A DNA stretch of 64,000 bases from Tetrahymena elliotti 4EA (taxonomy: Eukaryota > Ciliophora > Oligohymenophorea > Hymenostomatida > Tetrahymenidae): NCBI GenBank assembly GCA_000231825.2, contig AFXF02001870.1:1-64000 (forward strand). Direction: 5' to 3'. Below, piece after piece: positions 12,728 through 24,591 of the stretch; the first letter of the stretch is position 1, and each line of letters opens with the position of its first letter. A program made the translations under genes and the position numbers. The notes beneath the pieces are model-generated. The model saw only the letters and a program-made list of their open reading frames with translations. It did not search any database and had not been told where the DNA came from.

Positions 12728-13356
12728 CTATCTCTCAAATATGAAACCTAAATTTGTCTTACTAATTACTTTTGTTAATCAAACCAATCTTATATTTTTT
12801 TGTAAAAGTGAATAAAGTGTTTAGTTTTAAGATTGATTTTTCTATTCAAAAATTTAATATTTAATATACTTGTTAAAAATTGAAAATTTTACTGTCATTA
12901 ACAACAAAAAATTATCAATATTATTTATTAATTTTCTACTTTAAATGAGTTTATAACAAATTATATATTTTAAAAAAGCTTTTTGTCATATTAAAATATG
13001 CTTATCCACAGTAAATCAGGATTAAACATATCTTAATAGATTTTATAATTTGTTTAAAATTTTAAATTATAAAATAGAATAACAACTTTTTTATTAATTT
13101 AGTAATTAAAAGTTTTTTACTAAATTTAAAAAACAAATAATAAGAATTTTTAAATTATAAAATTATAAGAATTTGGCATAATAAATTAAGAATATGGTAT
13201 AAAAATCATTAAAAGAATTTTAATTAAAATTGTTTTATAAAGAATCTTTTATTAAATTAAATGCATACTTTTTATTATTATTCGAACAAAAAAAAATAAA
13301 TTTTTGTGAAAAAAAGATAAACAATTATATTTAAAAATCATATTCTGATAAGAAAA
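12728..13356. promoter_or_regulatory. Divergent promoter region
   Basis: About 630 AT-rich bases separate the starts of the kinase-like gene (-) and the endonuclease-like gene (+). Both promoters must lie here or overlap. No defined motif was recognised. Confidence 0.4.
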
Positions 13357-14472
13357 ATGAGCCTAGAAAATGAAAAGAAACAAATTTAAATACATATAAA
13401 TGCTATTATAAAGTACATAAATAGTTAAGAAGATGTAAAAATATCATAATAGCTTCTCTCTTATACTATAGAGTAACTAGAAAACAATGTTGAAAGTAAA
13501 CCATAATAATATTAACCATAACAAGAAAATGCGAATAAGATAAGTGATATATCATTGCTTACTTGGAATCTAAATAGAATCTAATAGACATAAAATAAGC
13601 ATATTGAAAGAATTTGTTAACTTATTTAAGATACAAAGGTCAATATTGTTTGTTTATAAGAAATTAGAGAAGTAGGAGCTCTTTTAAAAATGAAATCTTT
13701 ATTGAACAAAAATTGCTGTAAAGAAAACACTGAATGCTGGGATTTCGAACATGATATTACTGGAAAAGGATATTAGATGCAAGAGATAACTGCTTGCTTT
13801 TACTAAAAAAAAATATTTAAATTATAGGCTGTATATTATGGCAAAGAAGAGTTTGAATTTACAAGAAAGCCATAGATTCTTTACTTTTAATAAGGTAATA
13901 ACATATTTATAGTTTGTAATTTACATCTAAAAAATGGGACAACAGGAAAAGATGCCAAAATTAAATTAGAAAATGAGATTAAAATGCTTAGACCTTTTTC
14001 AGATTCTTTAAAAAAAGATAAATAATGGGGAAATCCTTCCGTCATATTCCTAGCAGGAGATTTTAATTAAAATTTATCTCTAGAATTTGAAACATATTTT
14101 GATAAATACTCTACAGTTTTAGCTCTTCCTTCTAATTCTACTATGAGTTAAAAATACTAACTTAAAAATAATAATTAAAATACAATATATGATTAAATAG
14201 TAGCAGTTTTAGATTAGCCAGGTAAAAAAACAGTAAAATTTACAGAATTGGAAATAAATCAAACTAACCAGCGACTTATGAATGGATAATATATTTCAGA
14301 TCATTGTGCTGTTGGTTTTGATATTCAATTTGTGGAAAAACAAGCACAATTAAAAAAATAAGGTACAGAATCAAAGTATTCAATATAGAGTTTTGACGCA
14401 TTGTAAAAATAAATAGGCAAAATGAATTTTTCTAAAGAAGAATAATTAATAAAAAAGTAAATTAATAAATGA
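13357..14472 (+). CDS. Endonuclease/exonuclease/phosphatase family protein
   Basis: Single uninterrupted frame (Tetrahymena-type code) of 371 residues ending at TGA. After about 60 Q-rich residues comes the DNase I-like metal-dependent hydrolase fold: SLLTWNLNRI (catalytic Asn, about residue 71), VNIVCLQEIREV (metal-binding Glu, about 102), IFIVCNLHLKNGTTGKDAK (catalytic His), IFLAGDFNQNLS (GDFN motif), YDQIVAVLD and finally ISDHCAVGFDI (SDH motif). All canonical catalytic residues appear present, so it is probably active. The family covers DNases, AP endonucleases, deadenylases and lipid phosphatases; the substrate cannot be told from sequence. No signal peptide or membrane segment is visible, so an intracellular site is likely. 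Confidence 0.87.
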
Positions 14473-15080
14473 AATAAAATTCAATTTCTTTTAAATATGA
14501 TTTTTATTTGGCAATAGCTTATGTGTTTCTGAATAGAACTGTAAATTCTTTCATAATCCCATCCATAACTAAATGAATTTTTGTATGATTATTTGTTTTT
14601 AATGATTATTTCAATCAATTACTTTATCTCATTTCAAATAAAATAAATGAGAGAGATTATATTGAAAATAATTAACTAATGAAGGTAAGAATTTATGCAT
14701 ATTTCAAATGGTAAATCACTTCCTTAAATTTTATTTGATTTAGTAATGTTTAAAATTTTTTTTTTCTCTGTAATCTTATTAGGATTATTTTGCAGATTTA
14801 CATTTGAGATTTATTTTTTCTTAAATACTCTAAATTAAAAAATATCCAAACAAAAAGGAAGCTTATTTATTTATTAAATTTAATGAAAATATTTAAGTGT
14901 AAACAGAACTAAAATGTTAATACTAACTATTTCAATTAAATATTTGAATTAAAATAAAATATTTATTTGCAAATATAAACTTGGTCATTTATGAACTTTA
15001 GATCATAGTTGATAGTGTAAAACATGATTATTTGTTAATTAATAAAATAGTTTTTATATAACAAAGAGTATTTTATTTAT
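14473..15080. other. Convergent intergenic region
   Basis: About 600 AT-rich bases between the ends of the endonuclease-like gene (+) and the large coiled-coil gene (-). Nothing further recognised. Confidence 0.5.
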
Positions 15081-18000
15081 TCATTCTTGATTCAGATTGA
15101 GCTAATAGTTATTAGCTTGTTCATTTGAAAGCTGATTTTAATAATTTTTTCCTTTCATAATAGAGTAAATTGAGTCAGGTATAAAAACACTGTTATTTTG
15201 GCTAATACTTAATTTTATAGAATCTTTTATTTTTTCACATTTTTCTGATATTTTTTCATTTGCAATTTTTTAATCATCTTTCTGTTTCAGTCTAAATAGT
15301 TAATAAAAAATTAATTTTAAAAAATATCTTGCTAAAATTAGAATTACACTTTCTCTGTGTTAATTACTGTTCTTTTTGTCAATAATCTTTTGTTTTCTTT
15401 TTATATAAAAAATATTAAAAAATTGATTGAAATTTATTTGTGTTCTTACCTTAAGAAGAGTTGATAGGTCTTTATTTGAAATGAGGGAATGGTTTATTTC
15501 TTGGACTCTCTTAAGATTATGTTCTTGAATTGGATGTGTTTACATAAGAAGAATTCCTTGATGAAAAACTCTCTTCAGTATTTTGAATTATTGATTTTTT
15601 TCTATGAGAAGCACCACTATTTAAACTTCTTCTATTTTGAGTGTCATAGAAGGAAAGACCTTTTGACTCATCCAAAGTTATTCTTGGTATATTCGAGAGT
15701 CTTTTTTTCTTATCAAGCAAATATATTTTCATTTATTAATCATCTTGAGACATATTATTATTAATGGAATTCCTAATTCTATTATTATGCTTTTTAAAAT
15801 TATCATACAAATTATCCATATATTGCTTTTTCTTATCATAGTTTTCTTAATTTAACTCCTAAAAAGTATTAACTATATTTTCATCACACTCTCTTTACGA
15901 GTTAGGGCTAAGAGATTACCTTCTAGTATTATTTTATTTCCCTTCTTATGAAATCTACATGCTATTTCTTTCAGGTGATTTTTTATAAAAATACTCAGCC
16001 CTGGTGATAGTTTTTTATATTTTATTCATTTTATTTACAAGATAATTTGATTAATTTTAAACATTTAAAATTTGTTCTTGTGTAAGATTTCCTGTTTGTT
16101 AGCTCAGAACAAAATCTTTCAAATTTTTCTCTCTACTATTTTTATTTAAACATTTTTTATAATAAAAGCTAAGATTGTAAAATTACTTTGCAGCTTGATT
16201 TCTTTCTGCATAAGGGATAGCCCTTTCCTGTAGTAATTTTTATTATAAATAGTAAAAAGCCTCATCATTACTTTAGTCTTGCTCTTCTGTTTATTTTCAT
16301 GATACAAAAGATATAAACTAATGAGAAAGAAAAAAGAAAAATAAATTACTTGAATACAGATTTAGCATAGTTAATATTTCTTCCCATTAAAAGGATTCAA
16401 TTTAATCAAGATGCTTTTTAAGGAGTTCGAGACGATTAGCTTTATCTTTCGAGTCTTAGAATAACCTGTCAAAAACTTTTTTCTTTTTACTTCTAAATTA
16501 ATTTTATTAAATAACACTTTTTTAATGAATAAAATAAAAAAATTACTTTGTTGGCTTAGAACTATCTCTTTTAATAGTTATTCCATCTTTATTAGAAATA
16601 TTATTTTTTTTAGTAATAAATTAAGAAGTTAATCTTTCTGTTGAATCAGGACTACCATAACCTGATTCTTATAGTTGATTATTATCTATTTTATTATCTT
16701 ATTCTTAAATGTAATCAGCTATATTAGTGTACGATTTGCCATCATCAATAAGCTGAAGATCATTTCTGATAGTTTTCTATGGGGTCATTAAAAATGAACC
16801 AGCATTTTATAATCTTTAATCTGAAATACCTACTGGACGTTCTTTTAATCTTAAAATATCTTATTAAAGTAAAGCTATTTAAGATAAAAGTTTGCTATTT
16901 TCTTGTTAGCAATCATCAATTTATTTCTTTTAATTTTCTATTGTTGTTTCATAATTAACTATAAACTCACTGTCTGTTTATACTTCACTATCTTCTTTAT
17001 CCAATCCCATTTGAGAAAGGGCTTGCATGAAGAACGACCTTTAATTCAAATATTAAAAAAATATTTTAAACTCTTAAAATTTAAAAGTTTACTTTCTATT
17101 GCTTTATGGCTCTTAAGAAAAAGCAGGGTTAAAATTTTTAATTTGGTTTAAATCATCAGCAATATTATCTCCCAGTTCTGAATCTTAAATACTTGTTTTT
17201 GATTCTGTTTGGGCATTTTAAACTAAATCTGATTTCCTAGTTGATGTTTTACGAGACTAATTTTGGATATTTTATTTCAGTCTTTGTATTTCATCTTCAT
17301 AATTTTTTTTTTATTATTGAATTTCATTCTAAAATTAATTTTAAACTGAATCAAATTATTTCTAAAATTATTCAGCAATCTCTTTTTTTGATTATTTCAG
17401 CTATTTATCAATTGAACTTTAGTACACTACAGGTATCTACAAATTCATTAAATCAGTCATTGTTCCAACAGATTATGTTGGTTATTTTTAAAATATTTCT
17501 GAGTGAGTCTCAAGCACTTTTTCTCCAATAATTTACTCCTCTCTTAATCTTCTCAGAGATGTTTTATCTAATTTTGCCATCTTCTTTTTAAACTCTTTTG
17601 TTGAGGTTTTCTTTTCATCATCCAAATTAACAGCCTAAAATTTCAATAAAAATTAATATGTTTTTATAGTTAATTAGTTTTTACATCAAACTATGAGTCA
17701 TCAATTTTAAGCCCAATATGCTTATAGATGTTGCTTAATATGTTAGCATATAATTATAGTTTGTTTTCTTTGTTTTTATTATCTTCTTTGAGCTCAGTAA
17801 TATTCTTTTTTGAAGAATCCAACTACTCCTAAATTATTTATTTTTCTGCTAGTGCTTCATCTTTTTCTCCTTTTTCGTAAATAATCTGGAGATGAAGATC
17901 ATCATACTTAGATGTAACATTTTTCATTTCCTCTTCTATATCTTTAATTTTCTTTTCATATTTGGCTATAATGTCATTTTAGAATGGGTTATTAACAATT

Positions 18001-19877
18001 AATTATTAAATTTCTTTTATAATTGCTTAGTTGTCATGTAAATTTTTTATTTTAATAATTTTATTAATGCAACTCCATCTAAAATAAAGAGATTTAATAC
18101 TCCATTTATCAGTATCTTCATATTCATTTACAATCTAGTTTCTCTCAGTTTCAAACTTAGTAAACACTAGATAAATATTTAATAAAATATTGAATTTACT
18201 ATTATTGACTAATTATCTAATTACAATCACACTCTTTCTCTTCAAGATATTATTTCATATTAGCAATCTGTCTCTCCATTTTCTTTTGATTATCTTCTTT
18301 TTGCTCTGCTTTTAATTGTAAAACTTCTTCTTCTTTCTCCTCTAACTGTTATCTTATTTCTTCTAATTCACCACTACATCTTTTTATCAAGTTAACTAAC
18401 GAATCATCATTTTATTCTTTATAATAATTATATTCTTTTTCATATGCTTTTTTACTCATTAACATTTAGTTAACTTCTTTGTAATTAATTCCAAATTCTG
18501 GTCTCTACCTCTCAAATACATCAAAAAAAAACTTATTTCCTTTAATTTCTTAAATCTATTTCCATAATATGTAAGGGTTTTCTTAATACTCAAATATCTT
18601 TTTAAACATCTCCATCGTGTCTTAAAAATGTTAAAAAATTATTTAATTTATATAATATCCAAACAAATCTTATTTACTTACCTCCCTTATTAGCTGCTAT
18701 CTGGTTGTATTACTTTTTAAGTTTCTCATGTTCAGTTGTTAAAAAAAATATTTTCTTCACATAATCTCTTGTTTTCATTTCAAAATTTTGTTTGAGAGTT
18801 TTAAGTTTATCATTTAAGGCTAGCCTAGTTTTTTCATCTAAATTTGAAGTGCCATCAAAATATTATACCTCATAGAATTCTATTTCATCAATATTCTATT
18901 TACGGAAAATCATTTCTTTCATATGTGTTAAATCTTTTATATAACCTGTAGTTAATCCTTAAATTTATTCATCCCTAACTCTTAAAATATTTTCTAATTC
19001 TTTTATTTTTTCTTCGTATTCTTTAGCCTTGCTATTTGATATATTTCCTCCACCCTAAAAATTCAAATCACTGTCTATAAATTCCATTTTTAGTGTCTTT
19101 AAGAGTAATTTATTAATATTATTTCTTTCTAAATTCAAATTACATTTTTTATTTTCAGAGATCTTGCTGTGTCAGTTTAATTGTCGTCGCAAACACTAGT
19201 GCCATCAAAAAACCCTTCTTCATCAGAATCTTCAGCAAAATAATTAATTTTATTGCTCTTTTCAACCAAAGAAAGCTTAGTGAATAAATTCTATAGAGAG
19301 CCTCTTCTTTTATTTTTAAAATGCTATTTTAGCTTTGAAATATACATCTAACTTTTATATTTTTTTGTTTTAGTAGGTTTAAGTTGGAATCCTATTTCGC
19401 ACTCATCTGTGAGAACAAATTCAAGACCTATTCTTATCAAATCATAGCATTGATATTCCATAAGTTTATTATATTCCTATTATTAAATAGAATTTAACAT
19501 TTAAGAACATCTTTATTGAATTTACATACCATCAAGCAATTATTTGCTTATTCATTTCTTGCCAATTCGCTTTATCTTAATCCTAATTTAGAAGTGTAAT
19601 CTGTAATAAATTGCTTAATTGTTGAAAAAATCAGCCTGAATGATTACTCTAAATTATTAAATTTTAATCCTTTTTCCATCGCAGTTTTAAAGATAAGTAC
19701 CTCATCATACTACTTTTCTTAAGGAACACTAAGAAAGTTTGGATCTTAACCCTCTTACTATTCAGTTTTGCTTTTATCAAATTACTGAATACTCCCTTCT
19801 TATTCTATTAAAGGTAATAAATTGATTTGCAAACTCTATTTACTTCTATTCCTTTCATAGGTTTATTGATCACTCAT
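15081..19877 (-). CDS. Large coiled-coil protein of unknown function
   Basis: Nine minus-strand exons close in phase: 19530-19877, 19144-19476, 18682-19096, 18225-18620, 17685-18166, 16547-17634, 16350-16492, 15450-16286 and 15081-15331. The product has 1430 residues. It starts MSDQQTYERNRSK. Residues up to about 250 are globular (for example YNKLMEYQCYDLIRIGLEF), followed by an acidic FAEDSDEEGFFD patch. Long helical coiled-coil segments follow (about 300-700), for example ELEEIRQQLEEKEEEVLQLK and KYEKKIKDIEEEM. Then comes KEFKKKMAKLDKTSLRRLRE and a Q/N/S-rich C-terminal third with basic serine-rich patches such as RRSLNSGASHRKKS. Several introns are under 70 bases; one is 47. No enzyme motif or membrane segment is visible. 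A cytoskeletal or basal-body role is a guess from composition only. Two 3'-side acceptors were chosen because alternatives hit TGA. Confidence 0.75.
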
Positions 19878-20550
19878 ACCAAACAATCTAATAGTAATGG
19901 CTGTATATTTATTGTTTTTAATTGAAACTAATTTGCTTTGTGAAGTAAATTTTATAGAGGCTTAATGTGTAATTACCAGTAAGAATAGTATGACAATTAT
20001 TATAGTTCTAATTTACTTAATTTTTAATATAATATTACTAAAATTAACGAATACTACAAATTTTCAATTACCACAACAATTAAGTAAATTTCACAAAATC
20101 AAATGTAAAAGCATAAAAATTCATAAATGCTAATCCATTGAAGCACTTTATTGGTAAAATATCCAAATTGGCTTCTTCTTTAAAATATTTTGTTTTGTCT
20201 TTGTTTTGAATTGTTTTTTAGACTAAAAAAATATTTTTTTATTATTTTTTGATAATTTAACTAAATATTTGTGAATAGTTAAATGGGCAATTATTTTCAG
20301 TTTAAAATGCATTTTAGAGTAGAATAAAAATATAAAAATATTTATAAAGTAAAGCTTATTGTTAGACACAAAAATATATTGCATATTTTTTAAATGAAGA
20401 TTTTAGTCATAAATAATAAATTAATAAATCAATAAAATATACTTTGAAAGCTTCAGCTTAATCAAATAACAATTATATATCTTTTTTGAAGAAAAAATTA
20501 CAAGAAAAAAGCAGATTTAAGTATATTATAAAAATAAAGATTTAATATTA
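19878..20550. promoter_or_regulatory. Divergent promoter region
   Basis: About 670 AT-rich bases between the start of the coiled-coil gene (-) and the start of SmG (+). Expected to hold both promoters; no specific element recognised. Confidence 0.4.
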
Positions 20551-20811
20551 ATGGGAGGTTAATAATAACAAACTACTTTACACAAGCAAGGATATGGTCC
20601 TGATTTACAAAAATATAACGGAAAAAGATTACTTGTATATTTAAATGCCAGAAGAAGAGTATAAGGTATTGTTAAGGGCCACGATAATTACATGAACATA
20701 GTCTTAGAAAATGCTCAAGAAATTATTGGAAAAGATAAATTCGTCAATATAGGAAAAGCTGTTATTAGAGGAAATTCTATTATTCGTTGGGATTGTTTAG
20801 AGCTTATTTGA
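20551..20811 (+). CDS. SmG: Small nuclear ribonucleoprotein SmG
   Basis: Sm-core subunit that assembles with the other Sm proteins around the U-rich site of spliceosomal snRNAs. It is an intronless frame of 86 residues. Sm1 motif: GKRLLVYLNARRRVQGIVKG followed by HDNYMNIVLENA. Sm2 motif: IGKAVIRGNSIIRWD, with the RGNSI core typical of SmG rather than other Sm paralogues. Family length is about 75-80 residues; the extra residues are a short Q-rich N-terminus, where Gln is written TAA. An LSm7 assignment is the main alternative. Confidence 0.9.
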
Positions 20812-22152
20812 AATATGAGTGAACGTTATTATCATCTTTTAGCAAACTAGATAGTCTTCTAATTCATATTTTTTAATTGATGTAAAGCAGATAAATTTTA
20901 ATATTTTTAGTAAATATGTGTTTTTAATGTTGATACTAAAGAAATGTTTTTTAAGATAAATCTACTATCCATCAAAATAAATTCTATTTTAATGGTTTTA
21001 TTTTTTTCTTGATGATTTAAACTTTAATTTACTAGCAAAAACCATCTTTGAGCCATTAAATATTCAGGGAAATATATTTACAGCAAATTGCATGATAAAC
21101 TATCTTTTATTTGAATAATTTATTTGCAAAATTTTAAGTTATTCCCATGTAAAATTAAAATAATTTAATTTAAAGAATATCTGAGGTTTTTTTAGAATAG
21201 TAGAAGAAAGAAAACTCTAAATATTATTATGCCAAAAAAATAAATGAAAAAAAATCTCAAAGCCAACACTTACGTTACTTAAGTAATAATAGTAATAACA
21301 GATAAAATTCTATGTTTGAGAGAAAAAAAACATTTTGAATTGTTAAACAATCTTTATTTGTCAAAATTAATATTTTAACAAAATAATAAAATGATATTTT
21401 TAAATTCCAAAAATATTTATTTTCTTTAAATTTATTTTTTTTTCTGATAAAGTGAATCCAATAGAGTGAAATAAGATAAAATTTAAAATAAAGAGTTATA
21501 AATTTTACAATTAAAAGTTTTTTTATCTAAAAATACTTCATTAAATAATAATTTTAATCTATTTAACTTAATAAACTCAATTAATTTTCACCTTTTTTAC
21601 TTTTTAGAATTATTTTATTTAATTTATTTAAAAATAGGCAAGAATCAAGTTGAATTTTTATAATTATTAGACTTTTATTTTTTCTCTTCAGAGTATAAAG
21701 ATAAATAATAATTAATTACCTATTTTTGATTGATAGTAAAGCTCATAAAATGAAAATTATTATTGTAATTATTTTTGAAGGATACAATTATAGTTTTAAT
21801 AATAATCTTTTTAGTAATAAGGGATAGGAATGTTCATTTAAGAATATTTGAAAGAGGAATGATAATTAAATACCACATAGACTATAATAAACAAACTAAT
21901 TAAATGATAGATGAAAGAAATATTATTTATTTAAAATTTATTTATATTATTGGTTATTATTTAAAAGCATAGTACTTTATTTAGAATTCTTGTGAAAATG
22001 TTAATAATTATTTTATTTTAATAGGGTTAAATGATTTAGTATTCACAAATTATAACTTTATTAGTGGTTTCTAATTAATTTTTGTAGCATCAACTATTTT
22101 TTCTCTTCAAATATGGCTGTATCATATTGTCTTTATTTGCTTTTTTATTAAA
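20812..22152. other. Convergent intergenic region
   Basis: About 1.3 kb of very AT-rich sequence between the ends of SmG (+) and MRT4 (-). No coding exon or RNA gene recognised. Confidence 0.5.
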
Positions 22153-23159
22153 TCAATTTAACTTTTTGAAGGTGGTGGTAGGCTTGTTATAGTAACACTT
22201 TATATCAATCTTAAACTAGGCAATCTTGTATCCTAATAATTTCTATTGTTAAAAAATAAGAATTAATTGAATTATTTTTAAAAATATTTGCTTCAAATTC
22301 AATCTTTTTAAATGTTAGAATTATTTCTTGTTTGAGCATTAATATTGCTCATTTTGGATTAAATAGATTGATACTAATTAATAATCTCCTTTGTAGCAAA
22401 TTTTAATTCATATAAAATTAATTGTATACCAAAAGCTTAGCTTATTCAGTGTTGATGGGCTTTCCTTCTTGGCAAAGAATGAAGTTAGTTTATAAGTTCA
22501 AAACACCATTTTATAGTAAAACATCGACACCAAGCTTTCTTAAATAGACATCCATAGTGTGAGCGAATGTTTAGAAGACATCACTGTCCTTTTAAAGAAT
22601 AATGGTTTCATTAGCAACATGTCCAGCCTTAGCAAATTCTTCACAAGAGTATGATTCAAAGAAGCTTTAATAATAATACAATTTAATTTCTTGAAAGTTC
22701 CTAATTTAAAATGAATAAGTTACTTTTTGACTTCTTCATAGGTTTTGTTTGTGAAAAGTAATCCACAATCTCCCTTAATTTATTCAGTCAAGTAATGTAA
22801 GTTGTCTAATTGTTCACTTTCAGAGTCCTTTCCTAAGACAATTTGCATGACTTTGTTTTTTCCTAAGAAGAATCTTTAATTATTAAAAAAATGATTAGTC
22901 TTATTGTCAGTTTCCATGGTTAAATTGAGAAGTCTTTAGTCAAATTAAGCTTGATTATTAAAAGTTACCTTGAATCAGTCCATTGAGCTTGAATCTCTCT
23001 GAAAGGGATAGTGGTCATGTTTTCGTGAGTGAAAACGTAGATGTTCTCATACTTTTAAACACATTCATTTAATTTATTTTGAATTTTTTGCTTGTGACCA
23101 GTTGCGTCTTTCTTAACCTTAGTTAATGCTACAACTTTAGATCTCTTGGACTTAGGCAT
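22153..23159 (-). CDS. MRT4: Ribosome biogenesis protein MRT4 (MRTO4 homologue)
   Basis: MRT4 is a nucleolar paralogue of ribosomal stalk protein P0 (uL10) that holds the P0 site on pre-60S particles until late maturation. Four exons, 22969-23159, 22724-22873, 22430-22664 and 22153-22242, join in phase to 221 residues. The N-terminus MPKSKRSKVVALTKVKK is diagnostic of MRT4 rather than P0. Then come YENIYVFTHENMTTIPFREI, RFFLGKNKVMQIVLGKDSE (the rRNA-binding region shared with P0), GDCGLLFTNKTYEEV, FAHTMDVYLRKLGVDV and the C-terminal KLLGYKIAQFKIDIKCYY. It lacks the acidic stalk tail of P0, as expected. Length matches the family (about 230-240). Confidence 0.94.
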
Positions 23160-24207
23160 TTTTGTTACTTGTAGATTATTACGTAGATATAGCTATTGAA
23201 ATTTTAATATTTTTAATTTTTTTAATTAAGGATTGATTGATTTATTATTGTTATGAATGGATTTAATATTTCTCCTACTTTTGATCCTTTTATTAATTTA
23301 TCTTTCTGTTCCTGATTAACTAATTTATAACTTGCTTTTGATTACTAGATCCAGCTATCTCCAAAAAACTCTATTTCCATAATTTATTATAAATATTCTT
23401 TTGCTTTTTGTGTGAAAAATATATAATATTCTTTCAGACAATTTATCCTTTAAAAATAAATAACAAATACAAAATTCAAATCAAATCTTCCATTTATTTT
23501 ATTTTTAAAAATAATTTTTTCTTTTGAGTTTATCGATTTAGCTCAATTTATTAAACTTAGTTTAATAAAGACGATTCAATCACTAAGAACTTATCCATCA
23601 AAATTGTTTATTTTATTCTATTATAAAATAAGAAATCTAAATTAAAAAATATAACCTCAAAAAATATTAAAAAACAAAGTGGAGCAAGGCACATTAAAAA
23701 TTATGATATATTTGTATTTATGATATTGATTTTTTTTTATTTATTTCTTTTATTTGAATATTTTTGGTTTTATTTAATTTAATTTTATTTATCTGAATAT
23801 TTTTATTTGAATTTATTTATTTTTATTATTTTTATTTTTAATTTTAATTTGTTTAAAAATTGATTCTTTTTTCTATTTTCTTGACGTTCTCAATCTCTCA
23901 ATAATAGCTCTATCTTAATTCATCTTCATGCTTGCTTCTTAAAAAATACTAATTATATATATAATATTACTAATTATGAGGATTTCATTTTTTTTTTTTA
24001 TGAATGTTTCGTAAAATTTTTATAGAAAATGAATTAATTTTTGAAAAAACTGACATACAAGAACTAGATTCAAAATGTTTGGGATGGTATTTTGAAGTAG
24101 ACGATGTCTTTTATTAAAAGGTGTTTTTCAATGCTGAAGATTCTTAAGATTAGTATTGTTAATATTTTTTTTCAAATTGTATTTGAGTAAAAAACTTTGA
24201 GAGGGGG
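23160..24207. other. Intergenic region upstream of MRT4
   Basis: AT-rich flank containing the MRT4 promoter (minus strand). A 60-codon frame at 24008-24190 is open but has no family features and is not called. The GC-richer inverted repeat begins at its right end. Confidence 0.45.
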
Positions 24208-24309
24208 GCAGCAATTAATTCTTTAGCACTCGAATGGACAGGCCAAAAAGAAATAAAACAGCATACGAATGGATCTAAGAATGCTTATTTTAAAGGAATT
24301 AATTGCTGC
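24208..24309. repeat. 14-bp inverted repeat enclosing a GC-richer segment; possible structured RNA
   Basis: Two perfect complementary arms, GCAGCAATTAATTC (24208-24221) and GAATTAATTGCTGC (24296-24309), enclose 74 bases. The interior contains two copies of CGAATGGA (in ACTCGAATGGACAGG and ATACGAATGGATCT) and a small inner hairpin, AGCAT..ATGCT. It is preceded by the G-run GAGGGGGG. This short island is richer in G and C than its surroundings and lies outside every gene I could build. A folded non-coding RNA or a relic of a small inverted-repeat element would both fit. I do not recognise it as any known snRNA, and no Pol III T-run follows directly. Confidence 0.5.
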
Positions 24310-24591
24310 TTAATACAAATTATTTTAAGATTCTCCATGGCATTTTTTGGGTAAAAGATGATTTTCTATAAAAAATTACTTCCTCTTTATTTAAATTTTT
24401 GAAAATTAATTATAAAAATAAAAGGAAATTAAATAATTTGAATATGAGTTGATTTAGGAAATAAAGAAAATCTAATTAATTTAAACTAAGAAATTTCTAA
24501 TAAAGGTAATTAATTACAATTAAAATTAAAATTCAATATAAAATACAAAATATCTTTCTTTTAAATAAAAAAATATTTTAATGTTTATCCT

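Noticed and set aside
15489..17531. Several plus-strand ORFs rich in F, L and Y (15489, 16903, 17241)
   Set aside because: All are antisense to exons of the 1430-residue coiled-coil gene.
24008..24190. Plus-strand frame of 60 codons starting MFRKIFIENEL
   Set aside because: Short, no family features, no splice continuation found; chance opening is likely when TGA is the only stop.
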